Source: Thecamonas trahens ATCC 50062
Lineage: Eukaryota > Apusozoa > Apusomonadida > Apusomonadidae
Length of the DNA stretch: 63,847 bases
Assembly: GCF_000142905.1 (NCBI RefSeq)
Contig: NW_013657655.1
Span: 1-63,847 of the forward strand
Direction: 5' to 3'
The translations under genes and the position numbers were made by a program. Under the pieces are notes generated by a model. The model did no database searches. It saw only the letters and a list, made by a program, of their open reading frames with translations, and was not told where the DNA came from. Within the stretch, counting starts at the first letter, position 1. Every line of letters starts with the position of its first letter. Below are positions 29,886 through 39,202 of this stretch, piece by piece.

Positions 29886-29973
29886 CTTCCTGCCCCTGTG
29901 CTTGATGGCGGCGCACCACAACCGAAGACATCAAACTTGTTTCCCATCGCGTGTGCCACAGCTACTACACAGC

Positions 29974-32417
29974 TTACTCGTTAGCCCCACGCTCGGCAGC
30001 ATGCTGCGCCGCGACCTTGAGAAAGACCTCCTCGAGCGTCGAGAGCGCGAGGCCGTAGGCGGCCAGCGGAGAGTTACGCTGCGCAACAAGCGCCTCGAGC
30101 TTGTCGAGGAGGAGAGGAAAGGCGCGGATGTGCGCTGTGGGAAGCCGGAACACAAGATCGCTGGCTGAACCCAGTCGCGGGACCGCCATCGCGCCGGGCA
30201 CGTGCTCGATGACCACGGCCCGTAGCGCGTCGCCATCGCCCGAGCCGCGCTGCTGGAGGGTGAGCAGATAGCCGACGCCAAAGTGGGCCTTGAGGTGAAC
30301 AGTCGTCCCGGTGACAACCAGCTCACCGTGCATCATGACTGCAATGCGGTCGCCGAGCTGCTCGGCCTCGTCCATGTAGTGGGTGGTGAGCAAGATGCCG
30401 CGGCCGGCCTTGTACCGCTGGAGCAGGGCCCAGACAGAGCGGCGCGCCGCCGGATCCATGCCCGACGTCGGCTCGTCGAGGAGCACAATCGACGGGTTGC
30501 CCACAAACGCTAGTGCAAGCGAGAGCTTGCGCTTTTGTCCGCCCGAGTACGTGCCGGTAGCCTGGTTGGGAAGCGCGTCGAGGCCGACGTCGGAGAGCAG
30601 GCTGGCTGCCTCGAGCGGCTCGCCGCCAACAGGCACTGCTGACGGCCGCATCGCCAACCACAGCGCCATGTGCTCGGACGCGGTGAGACGGTCGTACAGC
30701 CGGTCTTGTTGTGCGCACACACCGAGCCGGACTCCCGACGAGAGCGCGTGGGCAAGCGGAACACCACAGAGCCACGCGTCGCCACCACTCGGCGCAAGCG
30801 TGCCCATAATCATCGAGACCAGCGTGGTCTTGCCGGCCCGTTGGTTCCCGCAAGAATGACAATCTCCGAGGCTCGGACGCTGAGATCAACGTCGTTGACG
30901 GCAACAAACGGCTTGCCAGCCTTGCGGAACTGTTTGCGGAGAGCCCGGAGGCGGACAGGCACCTCGTGACCCGAGGCCAGCAGCGACGCGGCCTCAGAGT
31001 TGAGCGAGCCGCCAAGTGGATCCGGCGGGTTGAGGAGTCCGATTGGCGAGCCCGGCCACCAAAACTTGGGCGAGAGGAAGAAGAGCAACGGCCGCCGCGG
31101 CGCGTGGTCGGCTGGGAGCACTTGGTCAAGATACAAGCCGACGAGCAGAAGGAGCGCGGCGTCGAGTGCCAGAAACTCGAGGCAGGTCGTCATCGAAACT
31201 GGCGACGTCGCGTGCGACGAATGGAGGCCCGCCGCCGAGAACGAGAACGCCGCGCCGTGCTCCTCCATCCGGCTCATGAGGTGCGCAAAGTGGCCAAACG
31301 GCGTGGCCGGCACGAGGAGAACAAGGATCTTGAAGAACCATGAGACCTCGGCCTTGGAGAGGACAAACTGCTCCCCGAGGACGTAGACAAGGATCGAGCC
31401 AACAAGCGCTGCGGTGAGGACCGCCGACGCCGTTCGCCGCGACGAGACAATGGTCGAGACCACAAGCGCAATAAAGACTTGTGAGATGCCAAAAAGGAGG
31501 ACGACAACAAGTAAGGCGCCGAACGAGGCGTGCTTGACGATGGATAGCGCGTAGAGGGCAGCCACAAACGCAAGCGCAGTAACAATCAGCACCGCCAGAT
31601 CGGCGCTCAGCTGTGCGAACCAGTACGCCGAGTCCATCATGCCGGCTGCCGTGAGCGCCGCCCGTGTTCCGTCCTCCTTTTCCTTGATGTACCCGATAGC
31701 GGCAAAAATGGTGACGTAGGCAAAGCAGAAGGTCCAGTAGTACGGCCAGAGAAAGTACGAGCCCTGGCCCGGATCGACCGATCCCTTGGACGGTAGCGCC
31801 TGAACGCGGGCGTTGAGCACCAGCGGCACGCCACTCGCCATGCTCGTGTACGCCTCGAGGAGCGCAATCTGCAGCGAGGCATAGCCCGAGTCGAGCGTGC
31901 CGGCCACCTGGGCCTCGTCGCTCTGATCCGGCGGAGACGAGTTGAGCTGGCTATGCCTCATCCCGTACAAGTAGGTATGGATGACATACTCAAAGGAACT
32001 CTTGTCCACGACCCCAAACGAGACGCCGCCCCAAAGAGCAGGATTATCGGCAAGGGCACGAGTCAGGGCGGTCTCATCGGCGACGCCACTCGCCACGAGC
32101 GAGACGCCGCGTTCAACCTTGGCACCCTCGACCACTCTGGCGACCAGATCTTTGGTAGCCAAAGTGACAGGCGCATAGAGTATGTCCACACAGTTTGCTC
32201 GGCCGTGGCAAAGCTCTTCCAATCGAGGTAGATCATGAGTCGGTGGTGAGAGATCACCAGGCTGTGTCGTCGGTCCTGACGACGAGTTGATGCCCACCAG
32301 AATGGCCACAAACATGAGCGGGAAACAGATTTGCAGCAATGTGACTCTGGCATTCCGCCGCCGAAGGAGAAACTCCTTCCGCAATAGCGCACATGCTTGC
32401 CTTGACCACTCTCCCAT
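29974..32417 (-). CDS. ABCA-type half transporter (one frame break)
   Basis: 814 residues if one base is restored. ATG 32417 opens with MGEWSRQACALLRKEFLLRRRN and a first membrane segment, then a large extracellular loop and about six more membrane segments (for example YYWTFCFAYVTIFAAIGYI), and ends in one nucleotide-binding domain. The Walker A loop reads GTNG then breaks, because only CCC is present at 30837-30839 where a fourth C gives the Gly-Lys-Thr-Thr loop. The next frame continues with MIMGTLAPSGG, signature YSGGQKRKLSLA, Walker B IVLLDEPTSGMDP, and H-loop LLTTHYMDEAE. ABCA proteins move lipids or sterols across membranes; half-size forms work as dimers. It is divergent from a second ABCA half transporter. 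The break is probably a sequence error; if real, the ATPase is dead. Confidence 0.8.
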
Positions 32418-32934
32418 GTCTCTCACTCGTAACCCTCTATACTCGCCAGCAAGAGGAATGCTTCTCAACCTCGCTCTCCCACAGACTCGAACTGTCTCCG
32501 ACTCTCTCCCTGCTAAACGTCCGGCTTGCGCGAGAGAGCGATGGCCGCTCCGATTTCCCCATCCCCACATGAAAAAAAAGTATGAAAAAGGGCGTGCAAA
32601 TAGAGCCGCCATGGATCACCTTGCCATCACCTCCCTGCTTGCTAGCTCTCACAATCAGCCCGGGATAATGGATGGTAGAAGCGATGACAGAAGATAAACC
32701 CCTCAAATACGGACACAAAGCAGCGCTAGCAATGCTCTGCAGAGATCAAAACATCATCTTTGTTGTGCGCTATGAACTGTCTGGCTGGCTTGGGCGTCAA
32801 ACAATCACTCGCCGAGTCTCTCGCTTGTGCGGCGCGAGAGTCATTCAGACAAAGGCGCGAGGTGAAGCCTGCTGCAGCTACACTTCACTTGCTACCGCCT
32901 GCTGTTGCCACGCATCTTGCCGCTAGTCGAGGGC
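32418..32934. promoter_or_regulatory. Divergent promoter region between two ABCA genes
   Basis: 517 bp between the two starts. Near the minus-strand start there is an A-rich piece (GAAAAAAAAG around 32572). No element can be named. Shared control of the pair is inferred. Confidence 0.35.
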
Positions 32935-35211
32935 ATGTCGTTGCTGGCGCTTGTGAGGAAGAACTTGCTGGTGGCGAGCCGCAACAAACGATTCTGGGCA
33001 ACGCTCGTTGTCCTCCCGCTCATCCTGGCGGTAGCCGCCGGGCTGGTCACCAACTCGGTCTCGTTTCTCAACGTCTCTCCCTTTGCCATCACATCGCCGG
33101 CTGTTTGGGGAGACCTTTCTCCGTCGACCAAGCTGCCTATTCTGCTTGATTCGCCTGTGGTTGACTCGATCGAGTGGCGGAAGCAGTTCTGGTCGCGGTA
33201 TCCGCACGTCACGCCGGCACCTGATGGCGTCCGCATCTTTGCCAACATCTCTGACCTCGCGGCAGCCGAGTTTGACTCGCACGCCAACGACACTACCTTT
33301 CCGGGCGGGTATCGGGTGCACAATGCGAGCGGATCGCTGGAGGAGGTGACCGCGGTGACGGTGACGGTGATGTACGCGCCGGACTCGCCGCTTGTTCTCC
33401 CGTTGATGGTCAAGGATCTGGTGGCGACGGTGCTGGCGTGGCGGACCGGAAACGAATCTGGCCCTGCACCGGTGCTCCGGGAGACACAAGCGCCAGTGAA
33501 CAACAAGCATGTGGATGCTGCTTTTACTTGGGGCCTCTTTGGCCCGCTGATGATGTCGTACGCCATCGGCTTCTTTGTGGCCGGCTACACGACGGTCATT
33601 GTCGACGAGAAGGTGTCGGGGACCAAGGAGCTGCTGCTGCTTATGGGCTGTCCCATCGGTACATGGTGGGCCTCGTTCTTTGTGGTACACTACGGGATCT
33701 GGCTCGTGGTGGCGGGCGGCTCGCTCGGCATCGTGTACAGCTTCGGGCTGGTGGTGGTGACGAACAACACCGTTCTGGCGCCGGTACTGTTTCTTCTTGT
33801 CTCCGGTGCGGCGCTCATTCTCTGCTCGTACTTGCTCTCGTTCCTCTTTGACACGGCCGAGAACTGCGCTCGGGTAGTCCGGATCATTGTCTCGCTGATT
33901 GTGATTCTCCCGTACGTGCTGATCACGGTCATTCTGCACAACCCGTCGTCGCCTGCTCTCCAGACGGCGCTCTGCGTTCTTCCGACGTACGCGCTCTACC
34001 GCGGCTGGACACTTCTGGGACTGTACATCTACACCCGAGCCCCGATCACGCCTGGCACACTTCTTGCGGCGCACAATCAGCTTATACAGCTCATTGGTGT
34101 TCAGCTGGCGGTCTCTCTGGGCGCAGCGCTGGCCATCTATGTGCTCGACATGCGGTCGCGGGCGGCAGCGACAGCGTCGTCGATGGTAGCGGCCGATCCA
34201 GAGAGCGGTCCGTGCGAGCTGCCTGCGACAGCGGATGCCGACGTTGTAGCCGAGGCGGTGCGAGTTGCTGCAGCGGAATGCTTGGACCCGCTGCGGGTTG
34301 TGGGCGTGACCAAGGCGTACGGCTCGGGCGAGGAGCGAAAGGTGGCGAACAAAGCTGTCTCGTTTGGCATCGCGCAGTCCGAGGTGTTGGGCATTCTCGG
34401 ACCCAACGGTGCCGGCAAGAGCACGTTGCTCAAGATTGTCTCTCGAGCGCACGCCCCGGACTCTGGGGCGGTGGTCCTCGACGGCAGGCTAGGGGTGTGC
34501 TCCCAGCAAAACTCGCTGTGGGACGAACTGACCGGGCGCGAGCACCTGGAGATCTTTGCGGCGGTCAAGGGCGTGCCGAGCGCAGCTGTGCCGGCGGCGA
34601 TTGCCGAGCTGGCCGAAGTGACCGGTCTGGCCGAGCACCTTGCGGCGCGGACCGAGACGTACTCGGGTGGAACAAAGCGGAAGCTGGCGCTGGCGCTGGC
34701 TTTTCTAGGCGATCCGCCGGTGGTGACGCTTGACGAGCCGTCGTGCGGGCTCGACCCTGCATCGCGGCATGCCATGTGGTCGATCATCCAGGCGCTGCAG
34801 CCAGGAAAGACAATCCTGCTCACGACGCACGCGATGGACGAGGCCGAGGCGCTCTGCTCGCGGGTGGCTATGCTTGTTGGCGGTGAGCTCAAGTGCATCG
34901 GCCCGATTCAGCACCTCAAGTCCAAGTTTGGTGCGTCTGTGAGGATCGAGGTTACGGCGCCAGACGATGTTGCGGTCGACGCCATCCAAGCCGATGTCGC
35001 AGCCGCGTTTCCCGCAGCCCGACTCGACCACGAGCACTTTGGCACGCTCGTGTACTCGATCCCGCGGGCGACAGCCGTGCTCCCAGACCTGCTGCGGACG
35101 CTTCTTCACGCTGTAGTCGACGTCCACAACGTTGTCGACTACTCGATCTCACAGTCGTCGCTCGAGCAAGTGTTTCTCCGGCTTTGTCGCCAAAGCGAAG
35201 ACGATGCCTGA
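32935..35211 (+). CDS. ABCA-type half transporter
   Basis: 758 residues from the ATG at 32935. One membrane segment near residues 18-45 (FWATLVVLPLILAVAAGLV), an extracellular loop of about 190 residues with N-glycosylation sites, five to six more segments (LLMGCPIGTWWASFFVVHYG begins the second group), then one nucleotide-binding domain. Motifs are complete: Walker A GPNGAGKST (about residue 489), Q-loop VCSQQNSLWDEL, signature TYSGGTKRKLALAL, Walker B VVTLDEPSCGLDP, and LLTTHAMDEAE. The C-terminal IEVT...SSLEQVFLRL tail is the ABCA regulatory end. It is presumably a lipid exporter and may pair with its divergent neighbour, since both are halves. Confidence 0.88.
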   Translation: MSLLALVRKNLLVASRNKRFWATLVVLPLILAVAAGLVTNSVSFLNVSPFAITSPAVWGDLSPSTKLPILLDSPVVDSIEWRKQFWSRYPHVTPAPDGVRIFANISDLAAAEFDSHANDTTFPGGYRVHNASGSLEEVTAVTVTVMYAPDSPLVLPLMVKDLVATVLAWRTGNESGPAPVLRETQAPVNNKHVDAAFTWGLFGPLMMSYAIGFFVAGYTTVIVDEKVSGTKELLLLMGCPIGTWWASFFVVHYGIWLVVAGGSLGIVYSFGLVVVTNNTVLAPVLFLLVSGAALILCSYLLSFLFDTAENCARVVRIIVSLIVILPYVLITVILHNPSSPALQTALCVLPTYALYRGWTLLGLYIYTRAPITPGTLLAAHNQLIQLIGVQLAVSLGAALAIYVLDMRSRAAATASSMVAADPESGPCELPATADADVVAEAVRVAAAECLDPLRVVGVTKAYGSGEERKVANKAVSFGIAQSEVLGILGPNGAGKSTLLKIVSRAHAPDSGAVVLDGRLGVCSQQNSLWDELTGREHLEIFAAVKGVPSAAVPAAIAELAEVTGLAEHLAARTETYSGGTKRKLALALAFLGDPPVVTLDEPSCGLDPASRHAMWSIIQALQPGKTILLTTHAMDEAEALCSRVAMLVGGELKCIGPIQHLKSKFGASVRIEVTAPDDVAVDAIQADVAAAFPAARLDHEHFGTLVYSIPRATAVLPDLLRTLLHAVVDVHNVVDYSISQSSLEQVFLRLCRQSEDDA

Positions 35212-35441
35212 GTCTCGCCCCGCCCCCGCCCCCTGTCGACGATCATGGTCAACCACATACACGCCCCTCCTCCCACCAGCCCGAGCCAAAGCCCACCACC
35301 AATAGCCGCAATCACAATGGCAATCACGATGGACGATCACCCCCCAAAGCCCCGCAACTCCGCCACAGGCCGCCACCGCGCCAACGAACACGATCATGAT
35401 CATGATCAAGCAGCAAACACCCCTCCCCACCCCCACCCCCC

Positions 35442-35487
<46 letters not shown>

Positions 35488-36490
35488 AGCACCGACAAGC
35501 CAGCAGGCACGAAAAGCGGAACAGGTAGAGGCAACAGCAACATGCATGTGATACTCCGGATGGTTGTGAACGTTGTGTTTGGCCCCTTTGTGGCTGCGCA
35601 GTACCACTTCCCCTTTGGCTCTGATCAGATCGAAGGCCTTGCGGGAGTGTTTGGGAGTCATGGTCATCGACAATGGCGACTTGCCCTGCTCATCATCTGG
35701 TACATACCGCTACTCATTGCGCCACCATTTATGGTATATGCTCAATCGGTATTTCCTTCCATACCAAACTTGACCTCTATCTTTGCATATCTCTACTTTA
35801 TCTATCTCTCTTGTGCTCCGCTACCCTTTGTCCTCTTTCCCTATGTCTATGCTTGGCAAGGTTGGTCTCTGGCCATGTGCCTCCACTCGCTCCGCGCATG
35901 GCGAAATCAAACATCATCAACAAGTGCAACAACAAGTACAAGTACAACAAATACAACAAGTACAACAACTCCAAGAGCTTCTTCTTCTCCTCCTCCTCAT
36001 CCTCATCATCCTGGTTCGTCACCACTTGCTCATCGCCAGGCTGCCAAGCCGTCTTCTGCTGATGCTCAGAGTGTCATCCAGCCCATCCATCCGCCGCACT
36101 CGGTCCCGCCGGCTATGAAGGCCTTCTCTGATGCTGCAAGGAAGAGAAGGGCCCAGCAATCGAGCGGGATCTCCCCCGTGCCTCGGACTCGAACGCTTTG
36201 TCGTCGTCTTCGATCGTCTCAGCTTCGGCCTCGGCGTCAGCCTCAGCTTCAGCCTCATTGACCTCGTCGTCGTCGTCGTCTACCTTGGACGAGTCAGAGC
36301 GAAATAGTCCACTTTCGAGCTCGAGGCTGGTCTCCAGCCGGCCGACGTCGAGCTCGTCGTCGACGGCCTCGTACAGCTTTGACCGCCCCACTTCAAGCTC
36401 GTCGTCAGAACCTGCGTCGTCGGAGCTCCCGCAGCGGCTAGTGGTAACGTCGGCGCAGGGCTCAGCCTCACCGCAGGCCCGACCCAGAGC
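35212..36490. other. Intergenic with hexamer repeat and Ser-rich open frame
   Basis: 1.28 kb after the second ABCA gene. A (CACGAC)n array lies at about 35441-35488. From about 36115 to 36490 a plus-strand frame is strongly Ser-rich (SSSSSIVSASASASASAS type) and could be an upstream exon or 5' part of the multi-pass gene in another frame, but I find no clean splice that proves it. Other frames here are short or low-complexity. Confidence 0.35.
35441..35488. repeat. (CACGAC)n microsatellite
   Basis: About eight tandem copies of the hexamer CACGAC, in a C-rich surround. The same hexamer family (GACGGC, CACGGG, GTGGTC) recurs elsewhere in the window. Confidence 0.9.
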
Positions 36491-38479
36491 ATGTACCCGG
36501 AGCAATCAGCCACCATGTCGTCGCTGCGCTCGCGCGGCAAGGCAGCCATCACTGCAGAGGTCCTGCTGAAGGGTCTCCACCGCGACCGCCCTGTCGTAGA
36601 GTACGACGGCGACCGGCGCAAGATCCGCGACTACCACGTCACCGTCTTTAACGCTTCGCGCAAGCTCCACCTGCTCTACCCGCAGTCGGATGCGCCCGAC
36701 GCGCTCCCCCGCCCATGGTACGCCCGCATCCGCTGGGGCAACATCGGCATGCTTTTTGCCCTCCTCTGGCTCCACCTTCTCTTCCTCGCTTTTCCACTCG
36801 GTGACGACGTGCCGTGGCAAGGCAAAGTGGTCAACTCGTACATGCGCTCAACCTTTCAAGTCCTCACGCTCTCGGCCCAGCAGGCCTCGTCTGAGCTTCA
36901 GTGGGCCTCAATCGCCTTTATCGGTGCCCTCATCACCGCCTTTCTCATCACCCACGCCTACCTCTTTACACGCGTCCAGGACCTGTTCCTCTCCGGCCCC
37001 GCCGCCGCTGACTCGGCCTCGGCCTCACCGCAGCCCTCGCCAGACCGTGAGCCACCAAGCCCGCCACCGTCCATCAACCGCGCCATCGCCACCATGTCCT
37101 CGTTTCCAGACCTCCGCGTTGCCACTCTCCGCGCCTCGGGTGCCGCCATCGTCAAGCCGCCGCCGGCCGCAGTGAGCTCGGCCGACGAGCAGCAGGAGGA
37201 GCCCGTGCTCAGGTCGTCTCCGCGAGCAAACCCAGACGCCGGCCCGCACCTCACTGTCAACACCTCGCTACGCCGCAGTAGCAGCGATGGCTCCGCCGGT
37301 GAGCTCACACGCTCGATCCGGACCTTCAACGTGACCACCGCCATGAAGTGGGTCTTTAAGCCCGAGCCGACGGTCATGCTTGTCGCCATGCTCATTTTCT
37401 CGCGCAACTTTGCTGCCGTTACCTCGTGCGTTCCGCTCGACGGACAGGACCCATCCGACACCCGGCTCTACCTCCACTTTGACCCGGAGGTCCAGTGCTT
37501 TGCCGGCATGCACCGCATCTACTTTGTGGCCACTCTCTACGCCCTGCTCTTCTCATACCCGCTCTTCCTCGCCGACGCGCTCCACGTCTACTTTGCCGAC
37601 CTTCTCGAGTTCGACGGGCTTGAGCCCAAGTATGCGCCACAGGCCATCGTGCTTGAGAAGATCATCGTCACTATCCTCGGCGCCATCTCGGTCACCTGGT
37701 CCGACTCGCCGGCTCGCCGGCTGTGGTTCTTTAAGGCTGCCGTGCTGGCCGTCATGGTCATCACTGCCGTGACCCGGGCCAAGGACTACCGCTGCCTCCT
37801 TCGTCCGGGTCAAAACCTCGAGTACGGCCGCTCGGGCGTTTTCCTCGCCTGTTCTGTCGCCTGGGTCGTCATCCTTCGCCTCTTTCTCTTCCTCCTTGCG
37901 CTCTGCTCGGGCGTGGCCGCGCAGACCGCGGTGGCGCTCGACGATCCGTCGTCAAGTTTTCCCACCCTTGTCTTCTCGGTTCTACTTGTCATCTCGGTCG
38001 CCGTCTTCGCTGCCATCTCCATCTGGTGGTACCGCCGCGAGACGCCGTTTGAGCACGCCATGGAAGACGACCCGCCAGTCACCTACTACCAGTACCGCGG
38101 AGGCTGGCGCTCGCCGACCTCGGCCATCGTCGCCGCCGACGCCGGCGCCTCGCCGGTCGACACCCTCGACGACGGCGGGCCCATCGCAAAAGTTGCTCTC
38201 GACCTCAAGCCGCGTTCGCTCGTCCAGCAGCGCGTCTCGTCGGTCGGTCTCGAGCTCGGTGCGTCCTCTACCGCGGCTCAGTTCCAGCCCATGAGCTCGC
38301 AAAGCTCGCCAGTCTCACTCGCCTCCTTTGGCGCCTTTGCCCACACCTCGTCTCGCCTTAAGCTTTCACCGCTCGTCACCCTCGCCACCCACGCTGGCCT
38401 CGACGCTACCCAGGAATCGGACGCCCACTCATCGCGCCCGCCGTCGCCGCGCTGGCCTGAACCTCCGCGATGGGTCTAG
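36491..38479 (+). CDS. Multi-pass membrane protein of unknown family
   Basis: 662 residues. Two in-frame ATGs, 36491 and 36515; the second sits in GCCACCATG, a strong context. About eight to nine hydrophobic segments are visible: near residues 90-110 (IGMLFALLWLHLLFLAF), 135-160, then after a Pro/Ser-rich cytosolic loop of about 130 residues a cluster between residues 270 and 530 (VMLVAMLIFSRNFAAV, IYFVATLYALLFSYPLF, VFLACSVAWVVILRLFLFLL, LVFSVLLVISVAVFAAISI). A cysteine pair frames one loop. The C-terminal tail is Ser/Pro-rich. No transporter or receptor signature is recognised. It ends in TAG and converges on the eIF5A gene, 61 bp apart. Confidence 0.6.
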   Translation: MYPEQSATMSSLRSRGKAAITAEVLLKGLHRDRPVVEYDGDRRKIRDYHVTVFNASRKLHLLYPQSDAPDALPRPWYARIRWGNIGMLFALLWLHLLFLAFPLGDDVPWQGKVVNSYMRSTFQVLTLSAQQASSELQWASIAFIGALITAFLITHAYLFTRVQDLFLSGPAAADSASASPQPSPDREPPSPPPSINRAIATMSSFPDLRVATLRASGAAIVKPPPAAVSSADEQQEEPVLRSSPRANPDAGPHLTVNTSLRRSSSDGSAGELTRSIRTFNVTTAMKWVFKPEPTVMLVAMLIFSRNFAAVTSCVPLDGQDPSDTRLYLHFDPEVQCFAGMHRIYFVATLYALLFSYPLFLADALHVYFADLLEFDGLEPKYAPQAIVLEKIIVTILGAISVTWSDSPARRLWFFKAAVLAVMVITAVTRAKDYRCLLRPGQNLEYGRSGVFLACSVAWVVILRLFLFLLALCSGVAAQTAVALDDPSSSFPTLVFSVLLVISVAVFAAISIWWYRRETPFEHAMEDDPPVTYYQYRGGWRSPTSAIVAADAGASPVDTLDDGGPIAKVALDLKPRSLVQQRVSSVGLELGASSTAAQFQPMSSQSSPVSLASFGAFAHTSSRLKLSPLVTLATHAGLDATQESDAHSSRPPSPRWPEPPRWV

Positions 38480-38540
38480 CTTTACTATTGTAGTCGCACA
38501 CACCCCGCGCGAGCGCTGTGGTACCCTCGGCTGCTTACCT

Positions 38541-38972
38541 TCATCGTACCACCTTGAGGTCGGCCACAAACTCGAGGTCCATGGCCGAAAAGACCACCAC
38601 CTCGAAGTAGTTGTCGCTATCGGCCATGGCCTCCCCAATCTTGGCGTAGAGCTGAGTCTCGGGCTCGACCCGCAGATCCGACCGCTCTTCGTCGCGCGAG
38701 TCCATGACCGTGAGGAAGCCCTCGTCATCCATCGCGATGAGCGCGTACTGGACGAGCTTGACCTCGGGTAGCTTGACTCGCTGGTCGCCCGAGAGCTTGT
38801 GCTCGAACCGCCGCCCCGTCGCCACCTCCTCCAGCATGAGATTGCACTTGGTGTGCCCGTGCTTGGCCGGCGCCGAGAGCACGTTGGCCACCACCTTGGC
38901 GATCCTATCCTTCATCACTACCACGTCGCGGTTTTTGACGCTATGCGCGAGCTTAAAGTTGAACGTCGACAT
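38541..38972 (-). CDS. eIF5A: Translation factor eIF5A-like
   Basis: 143 residues, slightly shorter than the usual 150-160. eIF5A helps ribosomes pass difficult peptide bonds and needs a hypusine made from one lysine. The N-terminal SH3-like fold aligns well (NRDVVVMKDRIAKVVANV), and the hypusine loop reads SAPAKHGHTK, with Lys37 in the modified position; the three residues before it (APA) differ from the common Thr-Gly form. The C-terminal OB fold is typical (VQYALIAMDDEGFLTVMD and RSDLRVEPE). ATG 38972 follows CAGCA and gives the family start; the longer upstream frame has no homology. Confidence 0.85.
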   Translation of the reverse strand: MSTFNFKLAHSVKNRDVVVMKDRIAKVVANVLSAPAKHGHTKCNLMLEEVATGRRFEHKLSGDQRVKLPEVKLVQYALIAMDDEGFLTVMDSRDEERSDLRVEPETQLYAKIGEAMADSDNYFEVVVFSAMDLEFVADLKVVR

Positions 38973-39202
38973 TGCTGAGTGTTGTTCGCTTCGATGAGTT
39001 GCAGTTGTTGCTGCTAGCAAAATCAACCGAGTGGTGTGGCCAGCGCGCGTTTTTGCTTCGTCCCACCGGAAACTTCGGAGAGGCGAGCAGCAGGCACCAT
39101 GGACCGCGGCTCTCCGCACATTCCCACAGAACACACACTGCGGACGCCGCAGCTTTTCTTGCAGTGCAGCTTTTACTTGCCAGCAACAACAGCTTGCCCA
39201 CT

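Noticed and set aside
35441-35488. CRISPR-like array
   Set aside because: The units are perfect 6-mers without spacers; it is a microsatellite in a eukaryotic genome.
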